The notes under the pieces: generated by a model
The model's database searches: none
Told to the model about the DNA's origin: nothing
Seen by the model: only the letters and a program-made list of their open reading frames with translations
Shown here: positions 1 through 11,900 of the stretch, in pieces
Position numbering within the stretch: the stretch's first letter is position 1
How the letters are laid out: every line of letters begins with the position of its first letter
DNA from: Berberis thunbergii
Taxonomy: Eukaryota > Streptophyta > Magnoliopsida > Ranunculales > Berberidaceae
Assembly (NCBI GenBank): GCA_003290165.1
Contig: QNQO01001178.1
Span: 124,001-188,000, forward strand
Length of the DNA: 64,000 nucleotides
Direction of reading: 5' to 3'
Program-made: the position numbers and the translations under genes

Positions 1-58
1 ACATGAATCATACTTGTTATAATAGATACATTAAAAGAAAGAAAAAAAGGTCACCAAC

Positions 59-1657
59 CTTGATAATTTCAACAAGCTGGTCCACGCCACTTTCACCTGG
101 GAATAGAGGCTGCCAAAATATATCAGATATTATTGTCAGTAAGGCATCCATCACAAGCATTGAGAACAAGGTGGACTTCCACGACTTCGGCCATGCACTC
201 GATGACAAAAACACAAAGGTAACCTACATGTCCAAGTAAGAATTCAGTCAACACACAGCCAGCAGACCAGATGTCAATTGCCGTTGTGTACTCAGTGGCT
301 CCAAAAATAAGCTCAGGTGCTCTGTAATATCTAGAGCAAATATATGATATGTTTGGCTCCCCTTTAACCTGTTATAAATCCAAGTCAATGATCAATATCT
401 ACTAATACAAATAATAGGAAAAAGAAAATGCTGACATAAGAATTCAGATTTGTACCAAGACTTTAGCACTTCCAAAGTCGCATAGTTTTAGCTGATGAGT
501 AAGTGGGTTGACCTGTTACAAAAAGAAAGTAGTCCATTACTAAACATACACCAAGAACTTAATGATGCAAACCAAGAAATGAGTAGGAATTTCAGAATTC
601 AACCACAAGCCTCCTTAACATAAGAATAAGACGACTTCCGGAACACATACCAAAAATTCTGAGGCTTTATGTCTCTGTGGCACACACCAATGCTGCCGTG
701 AATATAAGCCAAAGCTCGACATATCTACCAAATCAAATTAAGATTTAGATGTTAACAATAGTGTTCTGAGTCTGACATGTCTAAAAGTAGACTGCCGAGA
801 ACATACCTGGTAAGTATAAAGCTTCACATAAATCAGAGGCATACACTGGTTCATCTTGTTGTACTGTTTGATCACACGGTGAGCGGTCTTAGGTACAAAC
901 TCAAGTACCAAGTTAAGATAAAGCTCGTCCTTTTCAGTTGTTGAGAAGAAACAATGCTTCAAAGAAACAACATTTGGATGGTCTAGAAGACGCATAGTTT
1001 GAAGCTCTCGGTTCTTGTACCTCTTATCTTGAAGAACCTTTTTAATTGCCACTGTCTCACCAGTCTCTAAGCACTTGGCCTAGATAAACAAAAAACGGAA
1101 ACTCATTAACCTAGTGTATTCTAATATCCTACTGACCAATGCATACTCGTATTACTCGTTATACAGTGACAGAATATACCTGAAATACTACTCCAAATGA
1201 TCCATGCCCAACAACACGCTCAGCCATGTAGCTTATGGTCTGCAAGAACGCAAGTAGTATAATTAAAATGACACAAAGTAAACAACAATGTCATAAAGAG
1301 CCAGAAGTTTATGTACTTGCTCTGTTTGAACAATTGCATTGTGACTTATATTTTTTACCTGCTTCGGCTGGCCATTTTGACCACCAATAGTTGTCACAAT
1401 TATATGACCAGTCTCTGTCCCATTCCCATCAACAACAGTTGCTTCCATTTCCTAAAAGCATCAAAAGGTTAATTTGGATTCAGATTGTGCTCATAAATCA
1501 AATACACAACAAACTAACAGGAAGCAAACAAAACTTGGCCTACCCTGTCATCCCTTATCCTCATGTCATTCATTTCCTCAGGTAGTCTATCAACACCGAC
1601 AGTATCGCCAGTGGGTTCTCTCAATCCAGTAGTAGGGGCCATGCTCACCGAAGGCAT
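59..1657 (-). CDS. GSK3/SHAGGY-like serine/threonine kinase, partial, with a frameshift in exon 5
   Basis: Group I plant SHAGGY-related kinase (the BIN2/ASK family phosphorylates brassinosteroid and stress regulators). Coding exons on the minus strand: 1657-1544, 1451-1359, 1239-1180, 1079-807, 724-651, 512-456, 368-228, 109-59; the rest lies left of the window and 1-58 is intron. Start at 1657 ([15 protein letters not shown]), preceded by an in-frame TAA. Visible are the Gly loop GHGSFGVVF, the VAIKK lysine, [13 protein letters not shown], the activation-loop SYICSRYYR with the regulatory Tyr, and the substrate-site segment [17 protein letters not shown]. All exon phases agree except exon 5, which is 74 nt where 75 is expected, at an A5 run (652-656), so the frame breaks after PQNF. 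Several positions normally invariant in the family differ: VPETV reads VPKTA and AELLLGQ reads TEFLLGH. It may be a decaying paralogue or carry a sequence error. Confidence 0.9.
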
Positions 1658-3230
1658 TTAGCAACAGATAAAGCTTTGTACTGATCTTGATACATAAAAC
1701 AGTTCACTTACTTCGCAGTTCTGAGAACCAATATCTACCCACCAAATCACAAAGAAATTGGTGAGCTGCATGTTAATGAAACAAGGGAAAAGATTGGTGT
1801 TTAACAAATTTAACATGGAAGACAGACTGTGGAAACAGCGAAATCAACTTCATCAGAAAAACAGTTGGAATGTATTGATAAAAAAAAAATGGTCTCTTGA
1901 ACCAAAAGGCTGAAGCCTATTGATGCAAAATTTTATTGAAACAATAGTCGCAAGCTTTAAGCTAAAATTATGTCCCATATATTCACGGCCATTAGGCAAG
2001 GGTTCACATAGCTATCTTCTTCCTCACATTAATCAACATCAATTCTAATGAGGTCATATATCTCTCTTTTATAAGCCTTTAACTCGATGTCTCCTCGAAA
2101 TCTGATTATCCAACTCTATGACTGTTGCTACAAGCAAGTTCCAATTCTCCTAGATCTAAAATTTTAAGGATCCAAACCATCAAACAACCCTCTCTTTTCC
2201 ATGATTACCATCCAGATAATATTTTCCTGTCATCTTGTGCAACTCAATGTCTCAGTCTGCTTGCTTTCACATATAATACCAAGACTTCACCTAAACAGCT
2301 AAACCATAAAAAGAATAATTTTTACTCTGCAACTCATTCCTGTTTTTCATTTTCCTGATTTCTTACATCCATGGTTTGAATATTTTTTCCAATCAAGTAT
2401 CAACATATACATGCCACTCTCTTAGCGTATCTTCACCTTCCAAACAGAAAGGTTTAGTTCATAACTTCATATCCTATCTCGTAAATCCACCATAAATTGA
2501 TAGCAATAATTCATATATTTCATCTTTTACTTGGAGATAACACCAATCATACTAACCAAACATGAATAACTCTCAGAAAAAAATAACTCTCAACATAAAT
2601 AACACCATTTCATCTTTTAATAACATAAATCCTAAATCATCAACTATAATAACTCTCAACAATTTGCTGAAGCGGAGAAAAAATATAGACCAACCAAACA
2701 TGCAAGCAAATCGCTTTTGGGCACAACCCATACCTTCAATAAGCATACAGAAACCCAAAATCCAGAACAAAAAAATCTAGCAATTAAAACTCTCAGAAAT
2801 CCTAAAAAATTCAACTTTCCTCCAGAATCTCACACAAAATCCAACCACAAGTAAATTCAGACACAAAATAACCCCAAATCAACACCCAATTGGCAATAAA
2901 TCCACAAAATTATCCAAGCACAAAAATGTACTAGATCTACTAATCTCAGCAGATTTCACCAATCAACAAACAGATCCCTCTTCAAACATTCATAAAAATT
3001 AATCATTCACATAAGTTACCAAATTATAAATTAAACACCCCACTTTACACAAAATCAAAATTTATACCCATCTATTCAGAATTCCCCGGCCGTCTTCGAT
3101 CCAAAAGCTTCACAAACCACATACAGATCAAATCCGCCGATCTTCAACGAAGTGGAGGTTCAAGCGGTGGTGGTAATGGTGGAGCTAGAGGTTTTGCTGA
3201 CGGTCAAATGAGATCCCCAACACTTATGTG
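1658..3230 (-). other. Kinase 5' leader and leader intron
   Basis: No coding potential is visible. GSK3-type genes commonly carry a non-coding first exon and a long leader intron, and this stretch fits. A GC-rich block at about 3080-3225 could be the first exon, with a donor reading GATGG/GTATAAA at about 3068. Acceptor candidates on the minus strand are TTTCCACAG/TCTGTC (exon from 1826) and TTCTCAG/AACTGC (exon from 1720). Which is used cannot be decided without transcripts. Confidence 0.45.
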
Positions 3231-3520
3231 TTAGTATTTGTGAAGGGGACACAAGAAGAAGAAAGAGATCTCCTTTTTGACCGTTCAAAACCCCCTAAAC
3301 TTTTTTTTTATCTTTTCTTCGTAATTTTTGTTTATTAAAGAAAAAGAGAGACGAGAGAGAGAGAGAGAGCTTTTTTGTGCTCGAAGACTGAGCTGTGCTC
3401 TGTCCAAAGTCCAAGTCCAAGCAGGCCTTGTGGTTTGATTATTGATTTGTTCTTGGGTTAGGTCTTTGATTAGTTTGATTACTGTAAAATAAGATGGGAG
3501 CATGGGTTAAACAATTTGGT
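3231..3520 (-). promoter_or_regulatory. Putative kinase promoter/leader with pyrimidine-rich patch
   Basis: Read on the minus strand, this region ahead of the presumed first exon contains a (CT)n tract (GA repeat on the plus strand, about 3345-3369). Such pyrimidine patches are typical of plant core promoters and leaders. No clear TATA box was found. Confidence 0.35.
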
Positions 3521-4127
3521 ATTAAATTAGGCAATAATGATGGTACGGGGTGATTAAAAAATGCTATGAGTTTTTAGGTTGAGATTTAGAGGAAAAAAAA
3601 AAAATTTACTCGCGGAAAGATGCAAAAGAAAAGGTTAAATTGTATGGGGGAAGCAAAATCTCTATCGAAATCTGAAATATGTCAAAATTTTCTTTAGAAA
3701 ATAAATAAATATTTTAATCTCCCTATATTTTAACAAGTTATAATCTTATTTTAGTATCAAAAATTTGTTACGTGAGTTATTCTTATGTAATAAGTAATTT
3801 GTATGACACTACAAGTCGTATGAGACTTTTTTATGTAAAATTTAAGAATTTCAAATGCATAACTTATATTATTAAATATGAAATCATAATCGAAACTTTT
3901 ACATTTATTCTTTATACACCGAAATATTTCTTAAAATTAAGGGGCAGAAATTGACTCAAAAAACGAAATCACAATCCTTGGCAAAGGGTAGTTGAGAACT
4001 TAAGATACAATTATCGTGTTGAAATCATCGTTTTATACTTTAATACTCGGATTGAGTTATGAAAAATTGATTTAGATTATAAATAATGTGGGTTTGTAGT
4101 TTGTATAGTGTATGGGGTGATTAAACT

Positions 4128-4395
4128 CAATGTTCTAAAAATTGCTAGACAGTAGGTGACAGCGAGTAGGGGACTAGAGTCCAGAGGCATATTTGGATTT
4201 TTTTTCTGTATTATAAATTATAATTTATAAAAAATAAGCATAATAACATATAAATTACTTCAAATTCAATTTCAAGACACGTATGCAAAATGTATTAAAA
4301 ATAGTCTCATTTAAAAAAACAAAAATCAAATTGAACTTAATTTTATTTTCAAAAACCCGCCCAAGTAGACACCTAGTTGGATTTTTAGAACACTG
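4128..4395. mobile_element. hAT MITE copy a (TIR CAGTGTTCTAAAA family)
   Basis: Left end CAATGTTCTAAAAATTGC and right end TTTTTAGAACACTG are inverted repeats. Flanks are ATTAAACT (4120-4127) and ATTAAACA (4396-4403), an 8-bp target duplication with one mismatch. The interior contains the family core around an ATGCAAAATGTATT stretch. It is the most decayed of five copies in this window. Confidence 0.8.
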
Positions 4396-4784
4396 ATTAA
4401 ACATTTGAAATAGGTTTGTGTTTTTGTATATCCAATCAAACTTTATGCTATTGAAATACTAATTGCACCAACTAATACTTTGTTGCACTAGAAAAATTAG
4501 TTCATCATATGAAAAGTGTCAAACTTCACAACCTACCAAGGTTATTTAGAGGAATAACTTTGAAATTAGAGTCGAAGAAACATCGTCAAGACAATAATAG
4601 AGTGCAACCTACGAAGTGGGTCGCAAAAGCCCTGAGCATAGAACAACCAACTTTGGAGCACCGCCTTAAATCATTTTTAATGAGAAATTGAGCTAGAAAC
4701 TCAACAAATAGTCACTTATTTTTTTATTCTATCAAGAATAGTTTACTTGTGAAAAAAAATAAAAATAAATAAATCTTCCTTTAT

Positions 4785-4970
4785 TTTCTTTGAGGAATTC
4801 TAAATGTCGAGGAAATAGGCGAGGGAAGCGACGTGGCGGGGTGGAGACTGTCCACTCCACTCGAGATGCATGTACCAAAAATGACTGCACGCATCCCGAG
4901 TGGGGTGAACGGTCCCCACCCCGCCACATCACTTCCCTCGCCCGTTTCCTCGCTGTGTAGAATCACCCAT
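4785..4970. mobile_element. Fold-back MITE, diverged copy
   Basis: The two halves are inverted repeats with ATTCTA-type tips. Inside are GAGGGAAGCGACGTGGCGG on the left and its diverged complement on the right. TTCCTTTAT occurs at 4776-4784 and 4971-4979, which would be a 9-bp Mutator-like target duplication, though chance is possible in AT-rich DNA. The arms share sequence with the element at 20917-21104. Confidence 0.65.
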
Positions 4971-5139
4971 TTCCTTTATATTTGTGAATTGTGAAGTGGC
5001 TCGCGGTGATTGAGTTTGGGGTTGGTGTCAATGTATAATGAGGCCATTTCACCCAACAAATACATAGTCAAATCTCACTGAGATGCCAATCTATTACCAT
5101 TTGATTGTAATAAATTAATTTAATGTGTTATGATGATAA

Positions 5140-5985
5140 GTTTTTTTAAGAAAACAAGTGAAATGTGTATTCTTTCTGGTGCTAAGGTTGTTATTCATTT
5201 ATTTGCATGCAGGTAAGGCCTTCTCTTTTGGCCATCCGAGCGTGGGATCGATGACAGTTTGTTACCTCACTTTAAGTATGAATCATGGTGAACAATCCTT
5301 ATTAAAGTCCACAGTGGGGCTAATCACTAACGTACGTGAACTTAACAGCCGGTACACTCAGCCCTTGAGCCTATTAGAAGCGCTAAGAAACTTGTTGCGA
5401 AACTTTTAGAGATGCGAAAAAAACAATGTTGGTGGAATAACCCAATTGAAAATCTAAGGGCGTGTTTGGTTAGTCCATTGATTGTCGTAATGTAATGGTT
5501 TGACCATTACAATGTAATGGGTCAAAGGCATTTCTGCGTTTGGTATCACATAAAACCATCGTAATGGTCATTCCCATTACAGATTTGGTTGTAATGACCA
5601 TTCCTACCCCCCCCCTATGAATGGCCATTACCATTCCCATTGTAATGGTCAAAGTTAAATAATGACCATTTTTATCCTCCTCACCCTCCCCCATTTTAAC
5701 TAAGTGAGGGTATTTTTGGAAATAAATTTTACATTACCACCTTACCATTTTAAAAGTATACCAAACATACATATTCTCATTACACTTCCCATTACCATTA
5801 CCATTCTCATTCCCATTACCATTACCATTCCTATTACCATTCTCATTCCATCGAGTAACCAAACGAGCCCAAGTATTAACCAACTTCAACTACTGGGGGC
5901 ATCATTCGCAAAACCTATGAAAAAATTGGTGAATTGTGTGGATGATCAACACTTCCGCTCCATCTCACTTGCCATTTAATCAAAT
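5140..5985 (+). pseudogene. MADS-box (AGL62-like) pseudogene split by a MITE
   Basis: Degraded relative of the intact gene at 6953-7612. The first visible part, from about 5143, reads like FFKKTSEMCILSGAKVVIHLF, then the frame shifts and continues as GKAFSFGHPSVGSM. NVRELNSRYTQ corresponds to NIDELNRQYIE, and about 5423-5457 reads QCWWNNPIENL against QMWWEASIDEL. A 413-bp MITE then intervenes. After it, QLQLLGASFAKPMKKLV (from about 5881) corresponds to LEQLLVSMEELKKNV. The first half of the MADS domain is missing. Frameshifts, lost N-terminus and the insertion make function very unlikely. Confidence 0.75.
5458..5870. mobile_element. TIR MITE (GGGCxTGTTTGGTTA) inserted in the MADS pseudogene
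   Basis: The ends are inverted repeats: GGGCGTGTTTGGTTAGTCC at 5458 and TAACCAAACGAGCCC at 5856-5870. The interior is built of ATTACCATTCCC-like short repeats on both sides. Length 413 bp. A clean target duplication was not identified, so the superfamily (PIF/Harbinger or hAT) is open. It interrupts the pseudogene between the WW motif and the following leucine-rich segment. Confidence 0.75.
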
Positions 5986-6604
5986 GAACTTCATGACTAA
6001 GACCATTCAATCAAATGAACTCCATGAATACAATTAGATCAATTTTATTCCTTTTGAGCCAAAACCACGTACAAACAATGCTATTTTTCCTCATGTTATA
6101 ATTTCAAAGGGCGCAACCCTTATTGAAAGGATGATTTTCTAGAACGAAAATTATTGCGTGTTTCACTTATATTTTGTTTTGAATTTTATTGTTATTGTTT
6201 TCCTTTCCTTGAGGAAAACTAACAACAACTATACCAACATTGGATTTTTTATTTTTTATTTACCAATGATTATAATTATATATAGTAATTTTATAGGGTT
6301 TTTTTTAAAATTGATTATTTAGCATCCATTTTTTTTTTAATCATAGAGTGATTGTAAAAATTTATTTAAGTGTCTAAATGTTGATTGTTGCACCCATCCG
6401 ATTTAAAATAAATAAATATGATGTCTTGTGATGCTTTGATTGGATTTTTTTTTTAGGATGGTTTAAAAATAAAAGTTAAGTTTATCAATGAAAATGAATG
6501 TCTTGTGATGCTTTGATGAGTCAAAGAACTGGATGAAAACCAAAGTCATTATTCATTATGATTTGTATTATATCATACATAGACATGTAATCAAAGCACA
6601 TTGC

Positions 6605-6775
6605 AAAATGAATTGATTGAAAATGACAACTAATTGTGTTAATCTTTATAGAAATATTTATAGAAATATTTCAGCTTGCCAAATTAGTCAATAATGAATT
6701 GATTGGAAATAGCAACTAATAGTGTTAATCTTTATAGAAATATTTCACCTTGCCAAATTAGTTAATAATATTCAC
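6605..6775. repeat. Tandem duplication of about 80 bp
   Basis: Two adjacent copies of a unit running from AATTGATTGxAAAT through GTGTTAATCTTTATAGAAAT to GCCAAATTAGT. The first copy has an additional TATAGAAATATT duplication. It lies about 180 bp upstream of the AGL62-like start codon. The stretch 5986-6605 shows no recognisable gene or element. Confidence 0.7.
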
Positions 6776-6952
6776 AAAATATATTATGTAACATATGAAA
6801 GGTAATAAAACCCAATTAAGACCACAATATAAGGATCTAGACAAACTTGAATGAATTATAAATATGCATCAATGTAAGAATGACAACCCCATTAAACCTC
6901 ATCCACATTGATTATTTCTTTCAAACTCTCCTTCAAAACAATATTGATATCA

Positions 6953-7612
6953 ATGAAGCCAGAGATGGACAAGAAGAAAAGCTTGGGTCGTCAAAAGATT
7001 GAAATCAAGAAAATAACAACTGAGGCAAATAGACAAGTTACATTTTCAAAAAGGCGATCAGGGTTGTTCAAGAAAGCAAGTGAACTTTGCATTCTTTGTG
7101 GTGCTGAAGTTGTAATAATAGTTTTTTCCAAAGCTGGAAAACCTTTTTCTTTTGGACACCCACGGGTTGATTCAGTAGTAGATCGTTTCCTCCATCGTAG
7201 TAACTCGAACACAGACCTCAACACGTTATCGCTTGCGGAAGTTCATCATGTTAGCAACATTGATGAGCTTAATCGACAGTACATTGAATTGCTTAATCAA
7301 ATTGAAGCAGAGAAGAACCATAGCGATATGCTAAAGCATTTCCATAACTTGAACGAAGGCCAAATGTGGTGGGAAGCATCTATTGACGAACTTAATTTGC
7401 ATGAACTTGAACAATTGTTGGTGTCGATGGAGGAACTAAAGAAGAATGTCGCAAAACGAGCCGATGAACTCATGATTAGAGCTGCATCTCCTTCGTTTTT
7501 ATCAATGAATCCGTTACTAATGATGGATCCTTGCATCAGTAAGATTAATGAGACTAACACGTCCGTTTTAACGCACCCTTTTAATTTTGGTTTCGATCGT
7601 AGGTTTTATTGA
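6953..7612 (+). CDS. Type I (M-alpha) MADS-box transcription factor, AGL62/AGL61-like
   Basis: Single-exon gene of 219 codons, normal for type I MADS genes. The MADS domain starts near residue 9: GRQKIEIKKITTEANRQVTF, then SKRRSGLFKKASELCILCG and AEVVIIVFSKAGKPFSFGHP, which is the AGL62-subgroup signature. A leucine/glutamate-rich coiled-coil-like region follows (about residues 100-170), with the conserved WW-E motif QMWWEAS. There is no K-box. The first in-frame ATG is 6953; another ATG at 6965 lies just before the MADS domain and could be used instead. Relatives regulate endosperm cellularisation or female gametophyte development; the role here is inferred from family only. A broken relative lies about 1 kb upstream. 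Confidence 0.9.
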   Translation: MKPEMDKKKSLGRQKIEIKKITTEANRQVTFSKRRSGLFKKASELCILCGAEVVIIVFSKAGKPFSFGHPRVDSVVDRFLHRSNSNTDLNTLSLAEVHHVSNIDELNRQYIELLNQIEAEKNHSDMLKHFHNLNEGQMWWEASIDELNLHELEQLLVSMEELKKNVAKRADELMIRAASPSFLSMNPLLMMDPCISKINETNTSVLTHPFNFGFDRRFY

Positions 7613-8586
7613 ATCCAAAAGTTGTATCTCAAATTAATTAGACGAATAAATAAAAGGTTAAGCAAATATTTTTTTTTTGTTTATTATATTTTTCCGTAAA
7701 TATTTGCAGTAGTCTCTTTATTTAACGAAATCTATTTTTTTTAGAATGAAATTTATATTTTCGATTAGTGAAACTAGAAACTTTACTGCTCGATTAGATG
7801 CATTGAACTTAATTTATTCTTATCCTTGATTATATAATTGTGAAGAAAAATGGAAAAACATTCCCATCCCATTTACAACTTTGTTTCCATATTGAATAAG
7901 ATCTAATTATATATTTTTTTCTTATTTGTATACATATGCTATAATTACATGTTACATACTTTTTAATTGCACATTTTGCACATGTAAAATAATAAGAATG
8001 GACGAAGTCAAGCAATTATGCAAATATATGTATGGCAAATTATCAACAAGTTTTCATATGCTACCATATTCATAAATGGCATATTTCATTTTCAAACACA
8101 AAAAATTATTTATTCTTATTTAAATTTGTATCAATTTTTTTGGTTTAAAAATGAGAGAGATCAACTCAAACCGAATCCGAGTGAAGTAAGAGAATCAAGT
8201 TATGATTGATCATGTTTTGTAATCAAATGATGTGATTAGAGAAATTTTTTTTACGATCTCAATTTATCATTCTTTCAAAATTACGTTACATCACATTAAT
8301 TGTAAAAACCTGATTTCCTAGTATTTTCAAACGGAACCGTACATACCCTCGTACATTCTCACCGAACCAAAACTCACAATTTATTCGAGGCCCACATGGG
8401 ATGGGGCTGTCACTTACGAATCCAACGTTCCTATCGATCTTCCTTTTTGGGCCCAAACAAGGGAATTGCTTTGTAAGTGCCACCACCACCAGACACGTTT
8501 GCAATAGCAGTGCCTTTGTGTCTCTGTCTGTGTTTGTGTTCGCTTTTGATTTTTTGTTCGTGTCCTCTCTTCACTCACTTGTTGCT
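7613..8586. other. Intergenic stretch between the AGL62-like gene and VPS13 promoter
   Basis: AT-rich up to about 8300 with no supported ORF, repeat or RNA gene. From about 8300 to 8586 base composition becomes more balanced, as expected for the VPS13 promoter. No poly(A) signal could be assigned confidently to the MADS gene. Confidence 0.5.
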
Positions 8587-8912
8587 TATAAATACACCCG
8601 AAGTCGAACAACAAGCCCTGATTGTCTTCTGTTGTTTGTTCTTCAAGGCTCTCTCTCTCTCTCATTTCTTCGAACCGCTCCTCCATTCGTTCGTTCGTTC
8701 GTTCGTTCGTTCGTTTCGTTTAGGTTTTCTCTCAACACATACACACAGAAGCGAGAGAGAGATTCATTCACTCGTGGTTCTGATCGTATCGCATCGCATC
8801 GCATCGCGTCTTCCAATCTCGGAAATTACGTCTCTTCGACGATTTCGATTCGATCGTCATGCCGAGATTAAAGTCTAGTTCTAGCATATGAGGATCATTT
8901 TGATTATTCATC
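8587..8912 (+). promoter_or_regulatory. VPS13 core promoter and 5' leader
   Basis: TATAAATA at 8587-8594 is a good plant TATA box, placing a start site near 8615-8625 and a leader of roughly 290 nt. The leader contains a (CT)n tract (8649-8663), a (TTCG)n microsatellite (8686-8717), a TCGCA repeat (8787-8809) and two short upstream ORFs. Start site and leader length are inferred from TATA spacing only. Confidence 0.6.
8859..8891 (+). promoter_or_regulatory. Upstream ORF 1 in the VPS13 leader
   Basis: ATG at 8859 opens a ten-residue peptide (MPRLKSSSSI) ending at TGA 8889-8891. The stop overlaps the ATG of the second upstream ORF as ATGA. It lies 22 nt ahead of the main start if the leader is unspliced. 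Confidence 0.5.
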
Positions 8913-8920
8913 ATGTTTGA
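8888..8920 (+). promoter_or_regulatory. Upstream ORF 2, overlapping the VPS13 start codon
   Basis: ATG at 8888 opens a ten-residue peptide ([10 protein letters not shown]) ending at TGA 8918-8920, which lies inside the main coding sequence (start at 8913) in another frame. Ribosomes using this ATG would bypass the VPS13 start. Confidence 0.5.
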
Positions 8921-11900
8921 AGTTCACGTAAGGATTCTTTTCCATTTTTCTTGATTTCAATTCTCTATGAGCTGTTGTTGTTCTTCATTTCTTATTCAAA
9001 TTAGGCAAACTTTCGCAATTTATGGCGTTTTGATTGTGCATTTTCCAAGAATGAATTGTAACACATTAAATTGTGATTGAATTTTGTGACAATCTCGTTG
9101 TTCTTGTTAATATTGCTTAAAACTGAGTTTCTTGGATTAGTTTCATGAGTGTGAGATAGACTGAGAAGCGAACATGGAAGTTTCTCATTACCGAATTATG
9201 TTATATCTGATTGTTTGACAACAAGCATTTTTTTGAGTGGCTTGTTTCGTCTACTCTGGAGGGATGGAGATTGTTTTATTAGTTAAATGATAGTAGGAGT
9301 CACTTTTGAATTATTTTCAAAGCTCTACAAAGTTACAATAGAAAACTATAAGTTCCAGTCTTATATTAAAGGTGTAACTGGTATCACTTAGTGGGATCAG
9401 TTTAGTGTTGAGCTACTAATATATGGAATATATGCATTTGAAAGATGACTGTAGAAACATGATATTGGAGCCATTTTTTCGGGTAGTACGTGAATTAAAT
9501 ATTGCAATCGTTATTAAGATTGTAATCAACTATTTAATTTGACTGTACAAGTTTATAGCAACACTAGGAAGTAGGACTAGCTGGTATGGAGTTCTATCAC
9601 GTATGGCCTGGGTTGCGCCGAAACTTTGAGTGTTCGGTCCACACGTGAATACTTTGGGACACAAACAATTTTAAACATTGCGATTTCAAGCATCAGGAGT
9701 ATAGGAAAAACCTGATCATTTGTTATTTTAAATAATAAATAATTTTAAAAAAAAGTTTTATAGAGGAGTGCGTCTTATTTTAATATAGTATATAAAGCAC
9801 AGTTGTTATAATTATCTTATATAGAATGTTAATATGAATAGTTAAATATACTGCTTTCTCCACAAATCTTATATTTTATGATTTGCCATGTCGAATAGTT
9901 CGCCCTCGTGTCGAGTTGGACATGCGTACCGGTATCAGTGAAACTTATCCTATGACTTACGTGTGGTATATGATCCTATGACTTATGTGTGGTATATCAT
10001 GCGGATTTTCCAAGTTTATATGTAAATGCACTAACTATTACCCCTCGATCCTCTCCCTAAAATAAATAAATAAAAGAGTAGGAAAACACAATTGAAAACA
10101 AAAAATAAAAAATAAAAAAGATCAAGATTTTTCAAGAACCTAATTGTTGTAGAGGGTAATGCACTAACAATTACGCCCGCCCAAAAAAAAAGTAGAAAAA
10201 CACAATTGAAATTTTTTTTATGATTTTTCAAGAACCTAATTGTTGTAGAGGGTTGTATTTTAAAGGGTGGGCTACTGGGCTTTATGGAAGCTACTTCCTT
10301 TGCAACATGTTGGATAATGAGGAAGGTATATAATTGCAAGACCTTTATTAAGAAGATATTGTTGTATGTTTTTTTTTTTTTTTGAAAGGCAAGTGTTCCG
10401 CCGGTGGGTATATAACCCAAGACGTGAGCCTTAACCATCCAACAATACTACCATTGGCTTTGTTGTACATTGAAAATGCTTATCTCCTTGTCGAGATAGG
10501 TGTCCCATCTTCCGTCTTTTCTAGGGATTTAAGATTTTGTATGCTAATTGGAATGCTCTAGTTTTGGGACAATAATGTTCTTAAAGGCACTGTTTGTAAT
10601 TACCACATAGTTGTTTCTATCAATAAAATTTTGCCTTAAAAGATATCATCTTGAAGATGTAGTTACCAGTTACATTATACTGTAAATTTTGTTTAATGAC
10701 CAGCATTATACATGGGCTTTCTTGATAGTTAGTTTTTGTTTCAAGTCAAATATGTTAACAATTGCAAATTTTTTCTTTGTGTATTATTGGTTGTAGGTTT
10801 TACATTTGCTTCGAAAATATTTGGGTGAATATGTCCATGGGCTCTCAGCAGAAGCTCTAAGAATCAGTGTCTGGAAAGGTTTGTACTTCATCATTAATTA
10901 TCTGCTGGATGCACTGCTGTTATATGGTCTGGGTGGCGTTCGTTTTGTAAATTTCAAATAATTTTTGTGGAGTTACTGATCTTTATTATTAAAAATATAT
11001 ATTTTCAATTCGCGTTGAGCGCATGATGACTGGTATACCTATGAAGTATGATTGTGACTTCAGGGCCTCTTTAGTTTGCTAATTATGACCAATATATTAT
11101 TTGTTGTTATTTGAACTGTAAGGTTTCAGTAGCATATAATTTTCCTGGGTTGCTCCCTTCAAGAAAAAGACATAACAAAAAAAAATCATTCTGATGGTTT
11201 GCTTTAGCTAAAGCAGTTTCGATGCCCTAACAGGAGATGTTGTCCTCAAGGACTTGAAATTGAAGGCAGAAGCACTGAATTCATTGAGACTTCCAGTCAC
11301 GTTAAAGCCGGTTTTGTAGGTACAATAACATTAAAGGTACTCTTTCGATACTTATTGGCTTCAGGTCCAGTCTTCTCTCATCTTTGTAGTTCATATAAAG
11401 CGATATTTCATTTGAGAGCTCACCACTTTGCACTGCCATTTTTAGGCTTCCTACTATCTGTACCATTTTGGTCGATAGCTAGTATGTTAGATTGTTAATT
11501 TGTTCTATTTGGATAGTTAGTTTGCAATCTGAAAGAAGTTGTTCAACTCCAATGTGTAGGTTCCCTGGAAAAGTCTCGGCAAAGAGCCGGTTATTGTCCT
11601 TATTGATCGCGTCTTTGTTCTTGCACATCCTGCTCCTGATGGGCGAACACTCAAGGTAAAGAATTTTGAATGTGCAAGCTTGTAATGGAAGAATATTTTT
11701 TCTTTTCTTTTTGGGGATAAAATTTTGGAATGACCTCCATATTCTTTCAATTGGCTTGATTTAATTTGTTTTATCATACTTTTGTGTAGGAAGAAGACAG
11801 GGAAAAGCTCTTTGAAGCCAAACTTCAACAGATTGAGGTGCAAAAATATTTTATCACACATGGCTCATTTTTGCTTACATTTTTCATTTTTGATTGTTTT

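Noticed and set aside
8401..8878. Open frames of 130-156 codons on the plus strand
   Set aside because: They cover the TATA box, CT and TTCG repeats of the VPS13 promoter/leader; translations are low complexity and match no family.
10380..10445. Possible tRNA gene (A- and B-box-like motifs)
   Set aside because: No cloverleaf can be drawn; A tail and flanking repeats indicate a SINE.
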